From contig NC_045149.1 in the NCBI RefSeq assembly GCF_008831285.2, positions 1,738,001 to 1,802,000 on the forward strand: a stretch of DNA of 64,000 nt, read 5' to 3'. This document shows positions 37,332-49,251 of the stretch, one piece after another. Position 1 is the first letter of the stretch. Each line of letters starts with the position of its first letter. Both the position numbers and the translations under genes were made by a program. The notes under the pieces were generated by a model, which worked only from the letters and a program-made list of their open reading frames with translations, was not told the origin of the DNA and searched no databases. Source of the stretch: Nymphaea colorata (taxonomy: Eukaryota; Streptophyta; Magnoliopsida; Nymphaeales; Nymphaeaceae).

Positions 37332-38521
37332 GGAAAGAGCTACGACACACGGATACGTGGGTTTAGCCCACGTATATGCTGACACGGAATATGGATACGG
37401 GTGGATATAGTTTGGATTAGGTCTGGGTCAAACCCGATCCGAACCAAAAAATGAACCCAATTTTATGTCGCAAAATCGACGAGCTCTCCCATTTCACCGA
37501 CGACGATTTTGCAGCAAAGAAGTTCGACAGCTATGGCGGGCGATGGCGATGACGTCTGGCGACCCACGGCGACGTCCAATGGTGTCCGGTGGCAGCTGGC
37601 GACAGACAGGTAAGTGGTTTTTTTTTCTTTTTCGATATTAAAAATTAGGGTTTCATGTTCTTGATTTGGGCTTTTTTTTTTTTTGATTTGCCGATTTGAG
37701 GATGTTTTTGTTTGAAGATTGGACGGTTAATCCATCGATCTTGATCCTTAACTCTTCTTCAATGCTATGGACGTTTTTTTTTTTTTTGGATTTGCCGATT
37801 TGGGGATGTTCTCTTTGAGTGTGTATGGCTGTATGTGTTCGTTTGAATTTGTATGATTTCCTATTGCATGATTTTTCCGGTTGTAGCTTTGTATGATTTT
37901 TCCTGTTGTATTAGTTCTCCTCTTACAGAAAACAGTAGAAGAAGAACAGTTGTTTATCAGCTCTTTATGATTATTTGGATGAGAAGAACAGCTGTTTCTC
38001 AGCTCTTTACGATTATTTGGATAAGAAGAACAGCTGTTTATCAGCTCTTTATGATTTTTCTGCTTTGGCTTTTCAATGTTGTTTTCACTCTTGGAATGAC
38101 ACAACGTATATGCTGGTTTCACATTTATATCAGCTTTGCAAATATTATAAGTTGTTAATTGTTAATTTGTTATGCTTCCTTATGCACTTATAATGTTGAG
38201 GACTTTAACTTAGAAGAAGACAATGAACTTGAAGTTGTTAATTCAAGATTCGAAGAACCTTCTAGTCCATCAACATCTTCTATTATGGAAGAAGAGGAGA
38301 ACAATTTGGGCATTGACAATGACTAGAATAATGATAAACAGTGTTTTGTTTGAGACTTTCTTATGACATTGAGATTGTAAGAGTGAACTATTAATTTAAT
38401 GTTTTTTTTTTCATTTTTTTTTTAGAATATAAAATTTGTTATATCCACGTATCCAAAAAATTTGAAAATTGCCGTGTCCGTACCCATATTGTACCCGCAC
38501 CCATCTGACATAGGGAAAGAG
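37332..38521 (+). mobile_element. Non-autonomous hAT-like element with internal minisatellite
   Basis: The element at about 37340-38513 has imperfect inverted ends: CTACGACACACGGATACG left, CTATGTCAGATGGGTGCGG read from the right. It is flanked by the direct repeat GGAAAGAG at 37332-37339 and 38514-38521; the identity extends to GGAAAGAGCT. Copies of GGATACG/CGTATCC lie near both ends. An 8-bp duplication favours hAT; if the duplication is counted as 9-10 bp, Mutator-like is an alternative. The interior has a GC-rich exon-like start (37470-37615), a 42-bp minisatellite, and an open acidic stretch at 38192-38326 that may be the last exon of a lost transposase. Confidence 0.7.
37940..38063. repeat. 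42-bp minisatellite, three copies
   Basis: Units start at 37940, 37982 and 38024, beginning AGAAGAACAG and containing CAGCTCTTTA. The third is incomplete. The period is a multiple of three, so the array keeps frames open on both strands. No protein is recognised. Confidence 0.9.
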
Positions 38522-41352
38522 CTTTCTCTAATGCAGGCGTATGTCAAGAATAAAAAAATATTGTGAATAAGAAATAATTGGATGACACATTTGCCACTCT
38601 GAATCATGTCAGCACTATGTATTTAAGCATTTGCGTTGTCAAAATGGTACGCAACAGGCTGGAACATGTTAAACATGCAATATCTTTTGGCAGGCTTGAA
38701 AATGTATCCATGCACTAGTAGCAGCTGGAAGGCTGCCCATCTCCTCTCAAGGAGCAAACCCATAAATTAGGCCATGTGGATGTGGTGATCTTGTAGGGTG
38801 AAAGAAAAAATGATCGAACGACAAGGAGTGGATACAAATTGATAATTTCTCAAATATCCTTAGTTGAGACAGTACATTGTTAATTATCATTTAGCATATT
38901 GCAATAGTTTAATGGACTATACATAGCATGTACGTGCATTAACTCTACTTTTCATTAGTCAGAAAGGGTTAGATACTCTGGCTACCCACATCTCCGAACA
39001 ACACTATGATGATCTAACCTTGCCCTTTTTTAGAGCAATTTCTTTGCCCTTTCATAGTTCTTGATACTGAAGGACACTGATTCAGGTCAGACAAATCCTA
39101 TAAAGTGCTCACCCTTACCAAGTTTGATGAAAAATGATTGTACTTTTCTTGAATAGCCATCAAGCGAAAAGGACTAAGGAGAAGAATTTGAAGATAAACA
39201 GGAGAAAGATCTCGTCCATCAACATTGACCACTCACTTCACTATAAAGAGATTCTTGATCAGAGAATGAATTAGAAGAGAGCCTTGACTATGAAAAAAAA
39301 AAAAAAAAAAGCAGCCAGCCACGACTGCCTAGAATCTAAACCCAGCAGCCCGTTTTTGTTGCCACTCCAGACTGATTGACTACAAATTGAATAAGCTATG
39401 ACCCTCTTTAGTTCGTTATGTAATATTCCAATGGTTGCTACAAGGAATGAATCCCTAACTAAAATGGATATGTACAACGATCCGGTAGATGAGAAACTCC
39501 CGCCCTCAAGTCAAATAAAAAGTTAGTGCCGGTTCCGTTCTTTTTGTTTTTTTTTTTGTTCCTGAGCATTGCCAATAAAGACTCATTCTTTTCAACTATT
39601 GAACCTTGGATTTTTCCCATGGGACAGCGTTAGAGGTCGAGTCGTTTTTGGTAATTGACACCCATCGCATTAGTGAATATTCATATTCATTGTTAAAGCT
39701 AAGTAGTCAAATACTCAGACAAATATATGGGGGTCAGATGCGGGGTCATTCATCCACATTGTTAGTGAACTCGTTGGAGCCCGGCTCTATGAAGACATTC
39801 GCCGAGCTGGCAAACAGATTCATCCACTGCTCTTTCTGCTCTTTCTGCTCTTGTAGTGTGAAGAAAAAAAGACCTAATGAAAACCAAATACATATTACAT
39901 GTAAGAACCACACAAAAGCTTACAAATACAAATAAAGCATCATCTAATTAACAGAACCACAACCTTCTTTAAGAGTGAACTTCATTGAGGTAGAGTTCAA
40001 CAAAATTAATTTCTTCTTCCAGCATCCTCATGACTCTACCCGATAATTAGTTTATTGAATACCTATTGCCGAACAAGATTCAGCCTTGTATTGTACTTCA
40101 GATAGTAAGCTGCCAGTTTCTTGATAAATAATAAGAAATGGATACTACCAGCAATGTAAGTAAGCGATCAAGACAAGCAAAATGTTGAGCCTTAAAATTT
40201 GTATAGCTTCACAGCCTCGCAGTTGAGCCACACATGCAAGTATGTGCCAAGTGTTTGGTAGCCTGTGAATGTCAAAGCAACAAACAACATATGCACCTCT
40301 TTGGAAAAGAAAGACTCTCCATCTTTGGATGAACTCAGTGGCATGCTAGGCTCCAGAACATAAAAGACATAGAGTCACTACCATTAAACAAATATGAAAT
40401 GATCAAAAGCTTAAAACCAACTTCATCTGCTTCTTAGAAAAAAGAAAAAGAAAGGTTCTAAAGGAACACAAGTTTATTAATGAAATTCAAAACCTACAGA
40501 ATCTAAATAATTCAAAGGAAACAATATTTGTTATAATATGATATCACAAAAGGAGGCAACCGGACACTTTGAGGAGTAGGTCTTACTTGCAGTCCCTCGA
40601 AAAGAAGAAAGGTGTCGCCTTTGCCAAGAAGGAAAAACAACTATTAATTAGATCTCTTGCCAACGGCTTGTTGTGGAATTCATTCAATTGGGCAGGCATG
40701 ATAGATGCCCTCTGCATTATGGTTGGTATCTTCATATTAGATAGCACATGTTACCTAGGATTAAATTGCATTTAGGATTCTATTTAGAATTTAATTACAT
40801 AATGTTTAGGTGTGTTTTGTTGCTGCAGTCTCATTAGAGGATGCCAGCTCATATAGAACAACAAATTATAAATTTACTAATGACTAGAAACCATTCTTAA
40901 AAGTATTGGCAGCTATAAATGAAAACAATTATGAACGGTTAGAGGACCATTCATAAGGTGTTTCTAGAAGTGGTGTTCATAAATAATTTTAAAAATGGTC
41001 ATGGTCATTCCTAATGATGACTCATAAGGAATGGTCTTCAATATGTATCCTAGAAAGTTCAAATTCTAATCACATTTGAACATGTATACAGGAATAGTTA
41101 CATTGCGGTTCTAATGCTTGTTCAATCATTTTTAATAACGGCAACCTGGTCATATATGTATGTGTGTGTGTATCTAGAGAGTCTTTAAAATAAAAGCACG
41201 CCGGATTTTAATTGGTAATATATTGTTTACATGATTAAGCAAAAAACACATTAAAATTAATGAAGATATAAAAAAAAATCATGAATTCATCATACAATTA
41301 GCTTTAATTCTACCTCCCTATCTTCATATACATCTTCCTCCTCTTTCATGAC
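38522..41352. other. Mostly unassigned DNA
   Basis: No gene is recognised apart from a possible gypsy gag scrap at 39750-39835. Poly-A runs occur near 39293-39310. The part near 40885-41050 has repeated ACCATTC(T/A)TAA-like motifs in both orientations that may belong to a decayed class II end, too weak to call. Confidence 0.45.
39750..39835 (+). pseudogene. Possible Ty3/gypsy gag fragment
   Basis: Within the frame at 39606-39935 the residues LLVNSLEPGSMKTFAELANR followed by F resemble the core of the retrotransposon gag domain (W-x-SLEPGSI-TF-EL-xKF). Only this block matches and flanking sequence gives no further support. Confidence 0.4.
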
Positions 41353-42762
41353 TTCAGCTTAACCAATGCGCCAGCCACCTTCCAAGCTGTTATGAATGAG
41401 ATTTTCAAGCCTTACCTCAGAAGGTTTGTTCTTGTTTTTTTATGACATTTTAGTATACAGCTTTGATCCAACACATCATGTGGAACATCTAACGATGGTA
41501 CTCAAAAAGCTAGCAGCACATCAGCTATACGCCAAGGCTTCAAAATGTTTGTTTGGTAGTACCCAAGTGACCTATTTAGGCCACATGATTTCTAAGCAAG
41601 GGGTGCAAATGGAGGAGGACAAGGTGTCAGCTATAGAAGAATGGGAGCTAGGGAGAACTGAAAAGGAGCTACAAGGATTCTTGGGGTTGGCAGGGTATTA
41701 CCGCCGCTTTGTAAGGAATTTTGGGACCATTGCAGCCCCCTTAACAGCCATGCTCAACAAGGGACGATTCAATTGGGAAGAAGAAGGGAGGACAACCTTT
41801 TGTCATCTAAAAGAAGCAGTGACTACAACCCCCATATTATCCATGCCAGATTTCTCCCACCCATTTTCAGTAGAAACTGATGCATCAGAGGTGGGAATAG
41901 GCGGAGTTCTCAGCCGAAAACATCAACCCCTTGCCTACTTCAGCAAGGCTATGGGCAAGAACTTTAAGGGCAAACCTACATATGTAAGGGAATCAATCAC
42001 TATAGTCTTGGCAATCCAAAAAATGGCACTATTATTTGATTGGAAAGAATTTTCATGTGTTCACTGACCATCAACCATCACAACCTCAAATTTTGTATGC
42101 AGTAGAAGATTCATACTGAAGTACAATAGAAATGGATAATGAAATTAGTCAGGTACGATTTTTGACATACATTATAAGAAAGGGGCCCAAAATCTAGTGG
42201 CGGATGGCCTACCTCACAAGTTTGAAAACGTGGAAGATGCCCCAGTTGCTCAACTCCACACATTGACCCAACCAGTGGACGATTTATGGGCTCAACTAGA
42301 AGCAATACATAAGGACTCAGTTGTTATTCAACAACTGAAATAGCAGATATTGCAGGGCTACCCTAAGGCCAAACGTTACAGCTGGTCTGACCCCTTCCTG
42401 TACCTCCACAAGCGAATATTTATCCCAACAGATTCCAACATGATCAAGGACCTGCTGCGACTCCACCATGATGCCTTAGATGCAGGCCACCCAGGGGTAG
42501 AAGGGACTTACCTATGGCTTAAGCATTTATTCATATGGCCAGGGATGGGAAAACAAACTCGCAATTATGTCCAAGCATGTGATGTTTGTCAACAACAGAA
42601 GTACGAAACACTTTGAACAGTTGGACCGTTGCAGCCCTTACCAATTCCAGCACAAGTTTGGGATGACATCTCTCTAGACTCCAGGCCTTGCCGAAATCAA
42701 AAGGGAAATATGTCATACTTATAGTAGTAGATAGACTTTCCAAATACGGGAACTTCATTCCA
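41353..42762 (+). pseudogene. Ty3/gypsy pol remnant: RT, RNase H, integrase start
   Basis: The remnant starts abruptly in the reverse transcriptase at [20 protein letters not shown]. After a one-base shift in a T run it continues as FYDILVYS, where the family has FDDILVYS, so the first catalytic Asp is Tyr. Then come TYLGHMIS, GFLGLAGYYRRFV, and the RNase H block VETDASEVGIGGVL. At 42460-42600 the H2C2 zinc-binding region (HHDALDAGHPG, CDVCQQQK) is present, followed by the integrase start to DRLSKYGNFIP. It stops at 42757-42762, directly joined to copia gag. Confidence 0.9.
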
Positions 42763-43545
42763 TAAGGTAGTAGAAAAAATGTTAAGTATGCTTACTAAAT
42801 TTGATCATGTTGTCACTGCCATTTAAGAGTATAAGGATCTTTCTACATATGCTATTAGTGAACTAATGAGTGCACTCTCAGGATATGAAGAAAGGTTGAA
42901 CAGGTCCATAGAAATGACACCTATGCAAGCATTTCAGTCTACAATGGAAATTACAGGCAAGAAGACAAGTGATGAAGGACCCTTTGATCAAAGAACCAGA
43001 GGTAGAGGTTGAGCTCGTGGAGGCGATCAATATAGTTATCATGGTCATGGTAAAGGCCAGGGAAGAGGTGGTTCAAATTACAAAAATTTTTTAAGATGCT
43101 GAAAATGGTAATTGTAAACCAATTTTTTTAAGGGAAATAATTGATATTTTGTAAAAAGTTTGGACACTAGAGGCAAATTTCGTTTGAAATATTTAAGCAG
43201 AAGGTTAATTTTGTTGGAAACTAATTTTTTCTAATTTGTGTTAGTTGTGATACTAATAAGAATAGCATTTGGGTTATTGAAGTGGTATTTGTGACCATAT
43301 GATAAGAGACAAAGATCTCTTTTACACCATTGACGTGTCATCAAAGCCACATGTATGGCTTGGGGACAACAACCAAGTAAAGGTTTAAATGAAAAAGAAT
43401 AATTATGAAATAATAAATTTATGATGTTTATTATGTTCATGGATTGACTTTTGCTTAGCACGAGACAATTAATATGAAAGGGATGTTCAGTTACATTTGA
43501 TAATGATTTATGTGAAATTAGAAAGGAAGAGAATATGACCAATTT
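42763..43545 (+). pseudogene. Copia D fragment: gag middle and protease
   Basis: It begins KVVEKMLSMLTKFDHVVTAI and continues DLSTYAISELMSALSGYEE, a UBN2-type gag. A Gly/Arg-rich tail follows at 42995-43085. From about 43290 the protease region reads RDKDLFYTIDVSSKPHVWLG and DNNQVKV, matching sequence just after the copia D-S-G active site, and then a block like LLSTRQLIxKGCSVTFDN. No integrase or RT of this element follows. Confidence 0.8.
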
Positions 43546-44180
43546 CTTGCCAAATTGAATAAGGTGCCAAATATAATGTTATATAATGTTCTCTCTTGAT
43601 TTGTCTTGTTTAAATGATTGTTTTGGGAATCACATGACTCTTGTATTCAGAATCATACAAGACATAGTAACAAGTATTAGATAGCTAAACGAAAATCTCT
43701 AGGGATACTCATAGTGCACACACACATAATGCACTCACATGCACACACACATACCTACACATATATGAAAATAAATTGGTATCTACAAAAATGGTACTTG
43801 TCAAATCCATCACTCAAATTTTATTTTATAGAGAATTGTAGATGGTTGCCACTTTTCATAAAAAAGAAAATTGAGTGATACACATGGCGGTACATTGGTT
43901 TTGGTAGGCAAGCAGGTCTGAAACAAGTGTCTTGTTGATTACTCACTTATTTGTAGAGGCATCTGATAGGCATTTGAAGGCCATATTATTTCAAGTTGTC
44001 ATGTGTTTGCACCCTACATGTAAATTAAAGGTGTGAGGAACCAAGCTGGAGGTGGAGGCCTAAAACCCCATATTGCTTTTAGGGAGAACCATAGATGCAC
44101 TCCATAGCAGAAGATGAATAACATTTGAAGGCCTTGATACTGTTTGAGGGACGATATCCATGCTTTACATATATGTGGAG
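43546..44180. other. Unassigned DNA between copia D fragments
   Basis: No copia pol signatures were found. A short (CA)n-rich stretch lies at 43718-43752. The end at 44168-44180, ATATGTGGAG, looks like a weak polypurine tract preceding the LTR. Confidence 0.4.
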
Positions 44181-44527
44181 TGTAGGATGATGCTCAATGT
44201 ATAGTGCATCATGGCATCATAGGAATAAATAGTTAAGGTTATGTGAGGTACAATTTTTAATATTTTAGGGAATTAAGCGAGTTATGTTTTTTTAATATTT
44301 TGGTAACTTAAGGGTGTTATGGCCTTTAATGCTTTGGCATAAATGGGAATAAATTTAGTAATGAGATGGTTTGTAACTCTTTCCTTTTCTTATAAATACG
44401 TAATCCCATAAAGGCTGTTGTAGGATGAATGAAGGAATTATTTGGGTCCTTTTTGGTCTCTCATCTCGTTGCCTTACATTGCATCTCTCTCTCTCTCCCT
44501 GCCTTTTCATGGTGAGAAATTGCAACA
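44181..44527 (+). repeat. Copia D LTR (probable)
   Basis: The 3' end is well supported: the sequence ends TTGCAACA and is followed within three bases by an initiator-Met primer-binding site. The 5' end is placed at TGTAGGATGATGC by analogy with other copia LTRs and is uncertain. A TATAAATA box lies at about 44391. No second copy was found in the window. Confidence 0.6.
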
Positions 44528-44529
44528 TT

Positions 44530-44543
44530 GTCGGTATCAGAGC
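44530..44543 (+). promoter_or_regulatory. Copia D primer-binding site
   Basis: TCGGTATCAGAGCT matches the initiator-Met tRNA complement TGGTATCAGAGC except for one base. Confidence 0.8.
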
Positions 44544-44642
44544 TTCAAGTTTGATCCCCTTTGGTGAAGCTAACCTTTCTATAAGCAAGAGGTATTGGGA
44601 GGCATGCAATATAGTTAAGCATGACAATGAATCAAACCATGC

Positions 44643-44915
44643 TTAATATCTCACAATCATTGGTTCCTAGCTTCAATGGAAACAATTACAGTTTTTGAAG
44701 TATCAAAATGCATATGCTTTTCATCTCACATGACTTGTGGGATTTGGTGGAGAATAGATATTATAAAGGAGAAACTTCTAAAGAAAATAGTTCAAAGGAA
44801 GCAAAAGTGAAAGAAATGTAAAAGAAGGATGCAAAGAAATTGCTCATAATATAACAAGTAGTTGCAAAATCAATATTTATATGCATTGCCAATGCTCAGA
44901 CATCAAAAGAGGCGT
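44643..44915 (+). pseudogene. Copia D gag N-terminus
   Basis: The frame gives ISQSLVPSFNGNNYSF, IKMHMLFISHDLWDLVENRY, KKDAKKLL and then IANAQTSKEA. This is the DUF4219/UBN2 start of a copia gag. It breaks off at about 44912 where antisense gypsy sequence begins. The junction has a short overlap of bases (GAGGCGT) that would fit both sides. Confidence 0.8.
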
Positions 44916-45860
44916 TGGGCTCTAACTCAATCAGATTGTCAGAATTTTGAGCAGGAGGTAAACTAGCTATTTTGTTGAAAACCTGCCTGTTTTCTCTAAG
45001 GATTGCTTGTAGATATTCAGGTTGTCGTTGAGGTTGTCGTTGCACGAAGTTTGATTCTGGATTTGATTTCAGAACATGAGATAGAAACAGCAAGTGCAAA
45101 GTACCCGGTTTCTCCCTGACCTTCCATCTTCCCTGATTTAAGCTCTGTGCTCACTATCACTTAGGCCTGTTAGGATACTACGTTCCTCCTCTCTCCCTTG
45201 GAAAGTCATCTTCATCTCTCTGAAATCTCATTCAACCTTCCCCAACTACCTCAGCCATTGGATACCTAATACGAGATCGGTGCCTCCCATAGCAAAAGGG
45301 TACAATTCCAACTCAAACTTATGCCCTTGTAAATCAACTGTTTCCTTGGGGTAGTGTCCTCTGCATAGTAAGAAATTTTCATCTTCACTACAACCTTGAA
45401 TTCAGGTTGTTCTTCAATGTGACAACCACAAGACCGGGCAATTTTCTCACAAAGGAAATTGTGAGCGGATCTAGTGTCCACTAAGATATTAACTCTTCAT
45501 CCTTTCAGTCATCCCTGCACTCTCATCACCTGAGGTACGTTGTCTCCGCCAATGCGTGGAGTGATATTTCAGGAACAGGGTCCTCCTCTCCTTGTTCTGT
45601 ATTTTCTTCTTCTTCCTGCAACATTGCCTCCTCCTCTACATCTGCTTCATCTATCAGATACATGTGCAACTTTTTGCACACATGCCCCGTGACCATCTCT
45701 CCTCACACTGAAAACACAGCCCTCTTCGACGTCTTTCCTTGATCTAGTCTGGGTTTGGAGAACTGATTTATAAGAACCCCTCTCTCTCTCTCTCACCCCT
45801 TCTTCCCCTGATTTCTCTGAACTTCCAAGAAAATATGTTGTCAATCCATCAATTAGCTGA
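44910..45860 (-). pseudogene. Ty3/gypsy gag-zinc knuckle, protease and linker remnant
   Basis: On the minus strand the order is a zinc-knuckle-like CERRWSPGH/VCKK region (about 45725-45660, frame-broken), then VDTRSAHNFLCEKIA near 45484-45440. The latter corresponds to the gypsy protease block DTGSTHNF, with Gly replaced by Arg. Then sequence equivalent to MGGTDLVLGIQWL follows, and finally YLQAILRENRQVF with SLPPAQNSDNLIELEPNAS (45030-44906), the linker before RT. RT itself is missing. All parts have frameshifts. Confidence 0.85.
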
Positions 45861-48156
45861 CCTACTCAGGTCATCGTCGCCAAAAATTTTCCAGTGCCTC
45901 CTTTCTCTCCCTCTTTGTCTCCTGCACCTTCTTCCCATGATTTCCCCTAACCACTCAATGCATTTCATTCGAAATGGATAAATCAGGGCTTCTGCAAAAA
46001 TAATGTTGTTACCTGCATTCCATAGGGAGATCATGAATCATTAAAAAAGTTGAAGAACCCTCCATAAGTAGGTATGCTCTTGATTATTCTTTGGGCTCTA
46101 TTTTACATTTAGGCTTTTATCTGATTATTCTTAAATTGAATTACATCATGCTGATCTTTGACATGATTTTTTGGAATGCCAAACAAGGTAAAGCATTTAT
46201 CAATGCCGATGTTGCTTTCAATTCTTATTTTTTTGTTTTCTTTATAAATACTAAATGAGAAACTGAAATACATGTCTCTATGCATGTATAGAAATTGTTG
46301 TGTCTCATATGCCTTTTTTCCATAAGATCTAAGAATATACTAGGTATCGGGTATTCTGCTTGTTCTACTAATTAATTTTGGTATTGTAGTTGTGCTTTTT
46401 TCATAAGACCTCAATTATCATTTTTGTTATTTAGTCATCTCAATTATTCTACAATTTGAAGAACAAACTTGCCTGGTGGGATGGTTGATTATGGTTCTTA
46501 CATATTGCTAGTGAGCATAGTCTTGTGCTTTTGAGGAGGAAGATGCTGATGTGAGGCCCATTTCATCCGTGGATGATCAATTTTTGCATGAAAGTAAATG
46601 GCTTTACTAATTGATGCATGGCAGGTTGTTCTCATATGAAATCTTCAATTTTATTGTAAACTTTTTTCTTTTTCAAGGAATTATGGATACAAATGTTCTC
46701 ACATCACAAGTGCAATGGCAAGTTCTTCTATCTACTAATTGCATCAATGTAAATGTGGACACGCAGCACTAATCAGAGTTGTAGTTGTAAAACATGGACC
46801 AAATTCAGAAGTACTCTTCTATGAGTGTAAGAATTATGTGACTTCCATGCACTCCTGTTAATTGTCTTTAAAAGTAAGATATTGATGTTATCTAATCATG
46901 TATTTTTGTCATTATGTTAAGGTACGATGAAGTTTTGAAATATTTTCAGTGAATGTCATAAACAAAATGATTCATATATTGTTAAAGAAGAGAATGAAAG
47001 CTTTTTTATCGGCGATAACGATTCTCGAAGAGTGGTGCATGATCGAGTACATGAAGATAAAGCTAAACATGCTTGGTAAAGTTACAAGGACTTGATTGAA
47101 GGCATGAGTCAGCTGAACATTAATAATATTGTACATATGAATGTCAATCATTAGTGGTTTACAATGTTTTGCTTGTTTAAAAATGTTATTAGGTGCACAT
47201 AAGAAAAACTTGTATTTGTTGCTTATGCTGATTGGAACATGTGAATTGTGAACTTTTTCTTTACCAGCTAATTTTGTTGCCTTAATTACAAGTGAATTTT
47301 GGCACAAAAATCACCTTGCCTTGCACAAAAATTATAAGAATGATAAGGTTTGACATCGCTATCAAAACTTCATTTCAATTTTTGGCACAACCTCGATTCA
47401 AAAAATACTTGCTAGGGATTCATTGAAACTAAAGTACTCGTGATAATGCATTTGTAATATCACTGACCTATCACATGTATTCTTAGCTGCCAAAGACAGC
47501 CAATAGCATGACCATCAATGTAGACCTTTGACTACTCCGTTCTAAACCAAACTAAACCAAGAAACCAACACATGGATGGTCAATCACTTAAATGCACTTA
47601 ATTTCCCTTGTTAATGCTGGACATGTAACTAATTCTTCCAGTTGCATCCTACAACATGCACTGACTTTCCCTTGTTAACTAAATATTGTTAGCACTAGCA
47701 TATTAGTATTGACGTTGTTAAAGGCTTTGAGGATAAACAAGGCATGTTGCCTATTGTGAGGTGATGCATCATCCTTGAGAGGGTGTAGTGTCACATTCAT
47801 GATCAAATCAAGAAAACATATAAGTTAAAAAAAAACTTAATGAAAAAACAATTGAAAGTGAATTATATATATATATTATTATGAAGAAAAGATGAAAGAC
47901 TAAGAGCGAGAAAGAAGACACTAGAAAAAAATTGGCATCGATTATCTGAGCAGGTCGGTCATTGATGGATCTGGCAGCATTACCTTCTTGAGGGTTAGAG
48001 AAATCAAGGGAAGAAGGGGTAACAGACACAAGGAGAGCGAGAGAGGGAGAGGGAAGGGCTCACAAGGAGCAGTGGATGCACAAATCTTTTGCGCCTTTTT
48101 TTTTTAAGAGATCAATCTTTGGCTGTCCGATGGCGTTGATCGGAGGATCACATTTA

Positions 48157-48192
<36 letters not shown>

Positions 48193-48207
48193 TAATGAAA
48201 TTAAAGT
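45861..48207. other. Unassigned DNA
   Basis: No protein or RNA gene was recognised over about 2.3 kb. A (TA)n tract lies at 48159-48189. Confidence 0.5.
48159..48189. repeat. (AT)n microsatellite
   Basis: About 15 AT dinucleotides. Confidence 0.9.
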
Positions 48208-48974
48208 TCAGTTTTATTTGGATGGAGGGAAATGGAAAGAAAGGGAGGGATTAAAAGAAAAGAAAAGGAAAAGAAAGGGAGGAAAAGAAAATGAAAAAAA
48301 AAAGAAAAAAAAGAAAAGGAAAGAAGTGATTATAAAGCTTATTTGAATAAAAAAGAAATAATTGCTAAAATTATGCTTGTTTGGTTACATAAAAAGAAAT
48401 AAAATTTATATTATTTTATTATAATATTCTTAATATTCAAAAATTTATCATTTAAATAAAAAATTTTTTAATTTAATTTTCTGATTCAATAAAAGAGGAA
48501 CCACACTTACAGTCGATGTTTCATTCTATAGTAATAAATATGATAAAAATATATCAATCAAACAAAACACCATTTAAGGTGCATTAATTGGATTGCATAA
48601 AAATGACAAAAACTTGATTATGGTAAACAAGACGTTGTGAAATACCATCTAAGTCTCGAGCACTGGCCGGAAGGGATAGAGAGTATCCGGTGTTTGTCGG
48701 AGTCTTGACCAGTGGTAAAAAGGAAGAGAAAGAGATATGTAAGGTCGATTAATGTCTCTTATCCAAAAAGGTGGAAAAGGTACATTAGAGCTTTTTTTTT
48801 TTACTCTCCTTTTCCAACCAAAAGGCACTTTTTATTTTTTATTTTTTTTATTTTTTTAATTAATCAACAAAACATTTTGTTGATGCTTTTTATTTTTTAT
48901 TTTTTTAATTAATCAACCAAATAAAAGATTTGTTTTTCCCATCCTTTCCCTCCATCCAAATGGCGAATTAAAGT
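48199..48974. mobile_element. MITE-like element upstream of DOHH
   Basis: The 758-bp segment 48208-48965 has inverted ends sharing ATTTGGATGGAGGGAAA (left 48216-48232; right end, opposite strand, about 48944-48961). It is flanked by the 9-bp direct repeat AATTAAAGT at 48199-48207 and 48966-48974. A 9-bp duplication suggests a Mutator-like element, while eight bases would suit hAT. The interior is purine-rich on the left and has a duplicated T-rich segment (48826-48860 and 48888-48920). There is no coding capacity. Confidence 0.65.
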
Positions 48975-49029
48975 AACAACTATCACTACACCTCAAAGTG
49001 TGAATAGTATGGATTCATGGAAACACTGG

Positions 49030-49251
49030 TGACTGAACCGAACTGGATCCGAACTTTATACCGACGCATCAACCCCTCTCTCTCTCTCTCTTCTGAGCGC
49101 GCGCCTCCTCTCCATCGCCGGGCGCGAATTCCGCGTGACGATCACGCGGACTCTGACTCTCTCTGAGTCATCTCCTTTATTCGTGGTGCCTCGAGAACCC
49201 TTAGCTGCAGAGCGGCGTGCGGTTAGCTCTTACTGATTCTTCCTTTCCGTG
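49030..49251 (+). promoter_or_regulatory. DOHH promoter and 5' untranslated region (probable)
   Basis: The sequence shifts from AT-rich to GC-richer DNA, with a CT-rich tract at 49075-49092 of the kind common near plant transcription starts and a weak TTTATA at 49054-49059. The ATG at 49252 is the first in frame. The exact start site is not determined. Confidence 0.5.

Noticed and set aside
37853-38193. Frames of about 100 codons on both strands across the 42-bp minisatellite as real genes
   Set aside because: Openness follows from the repeat period being a multiple of three. No start context, domain or splice support is seen. Kept only as a low-level finding.
40885-41050. Possible class II terminus with ACCATTC(T/A)TAA motifs
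   Set aside because: The motif copies are few and imperfect, and no terminal repeat or target duplication could be defined.
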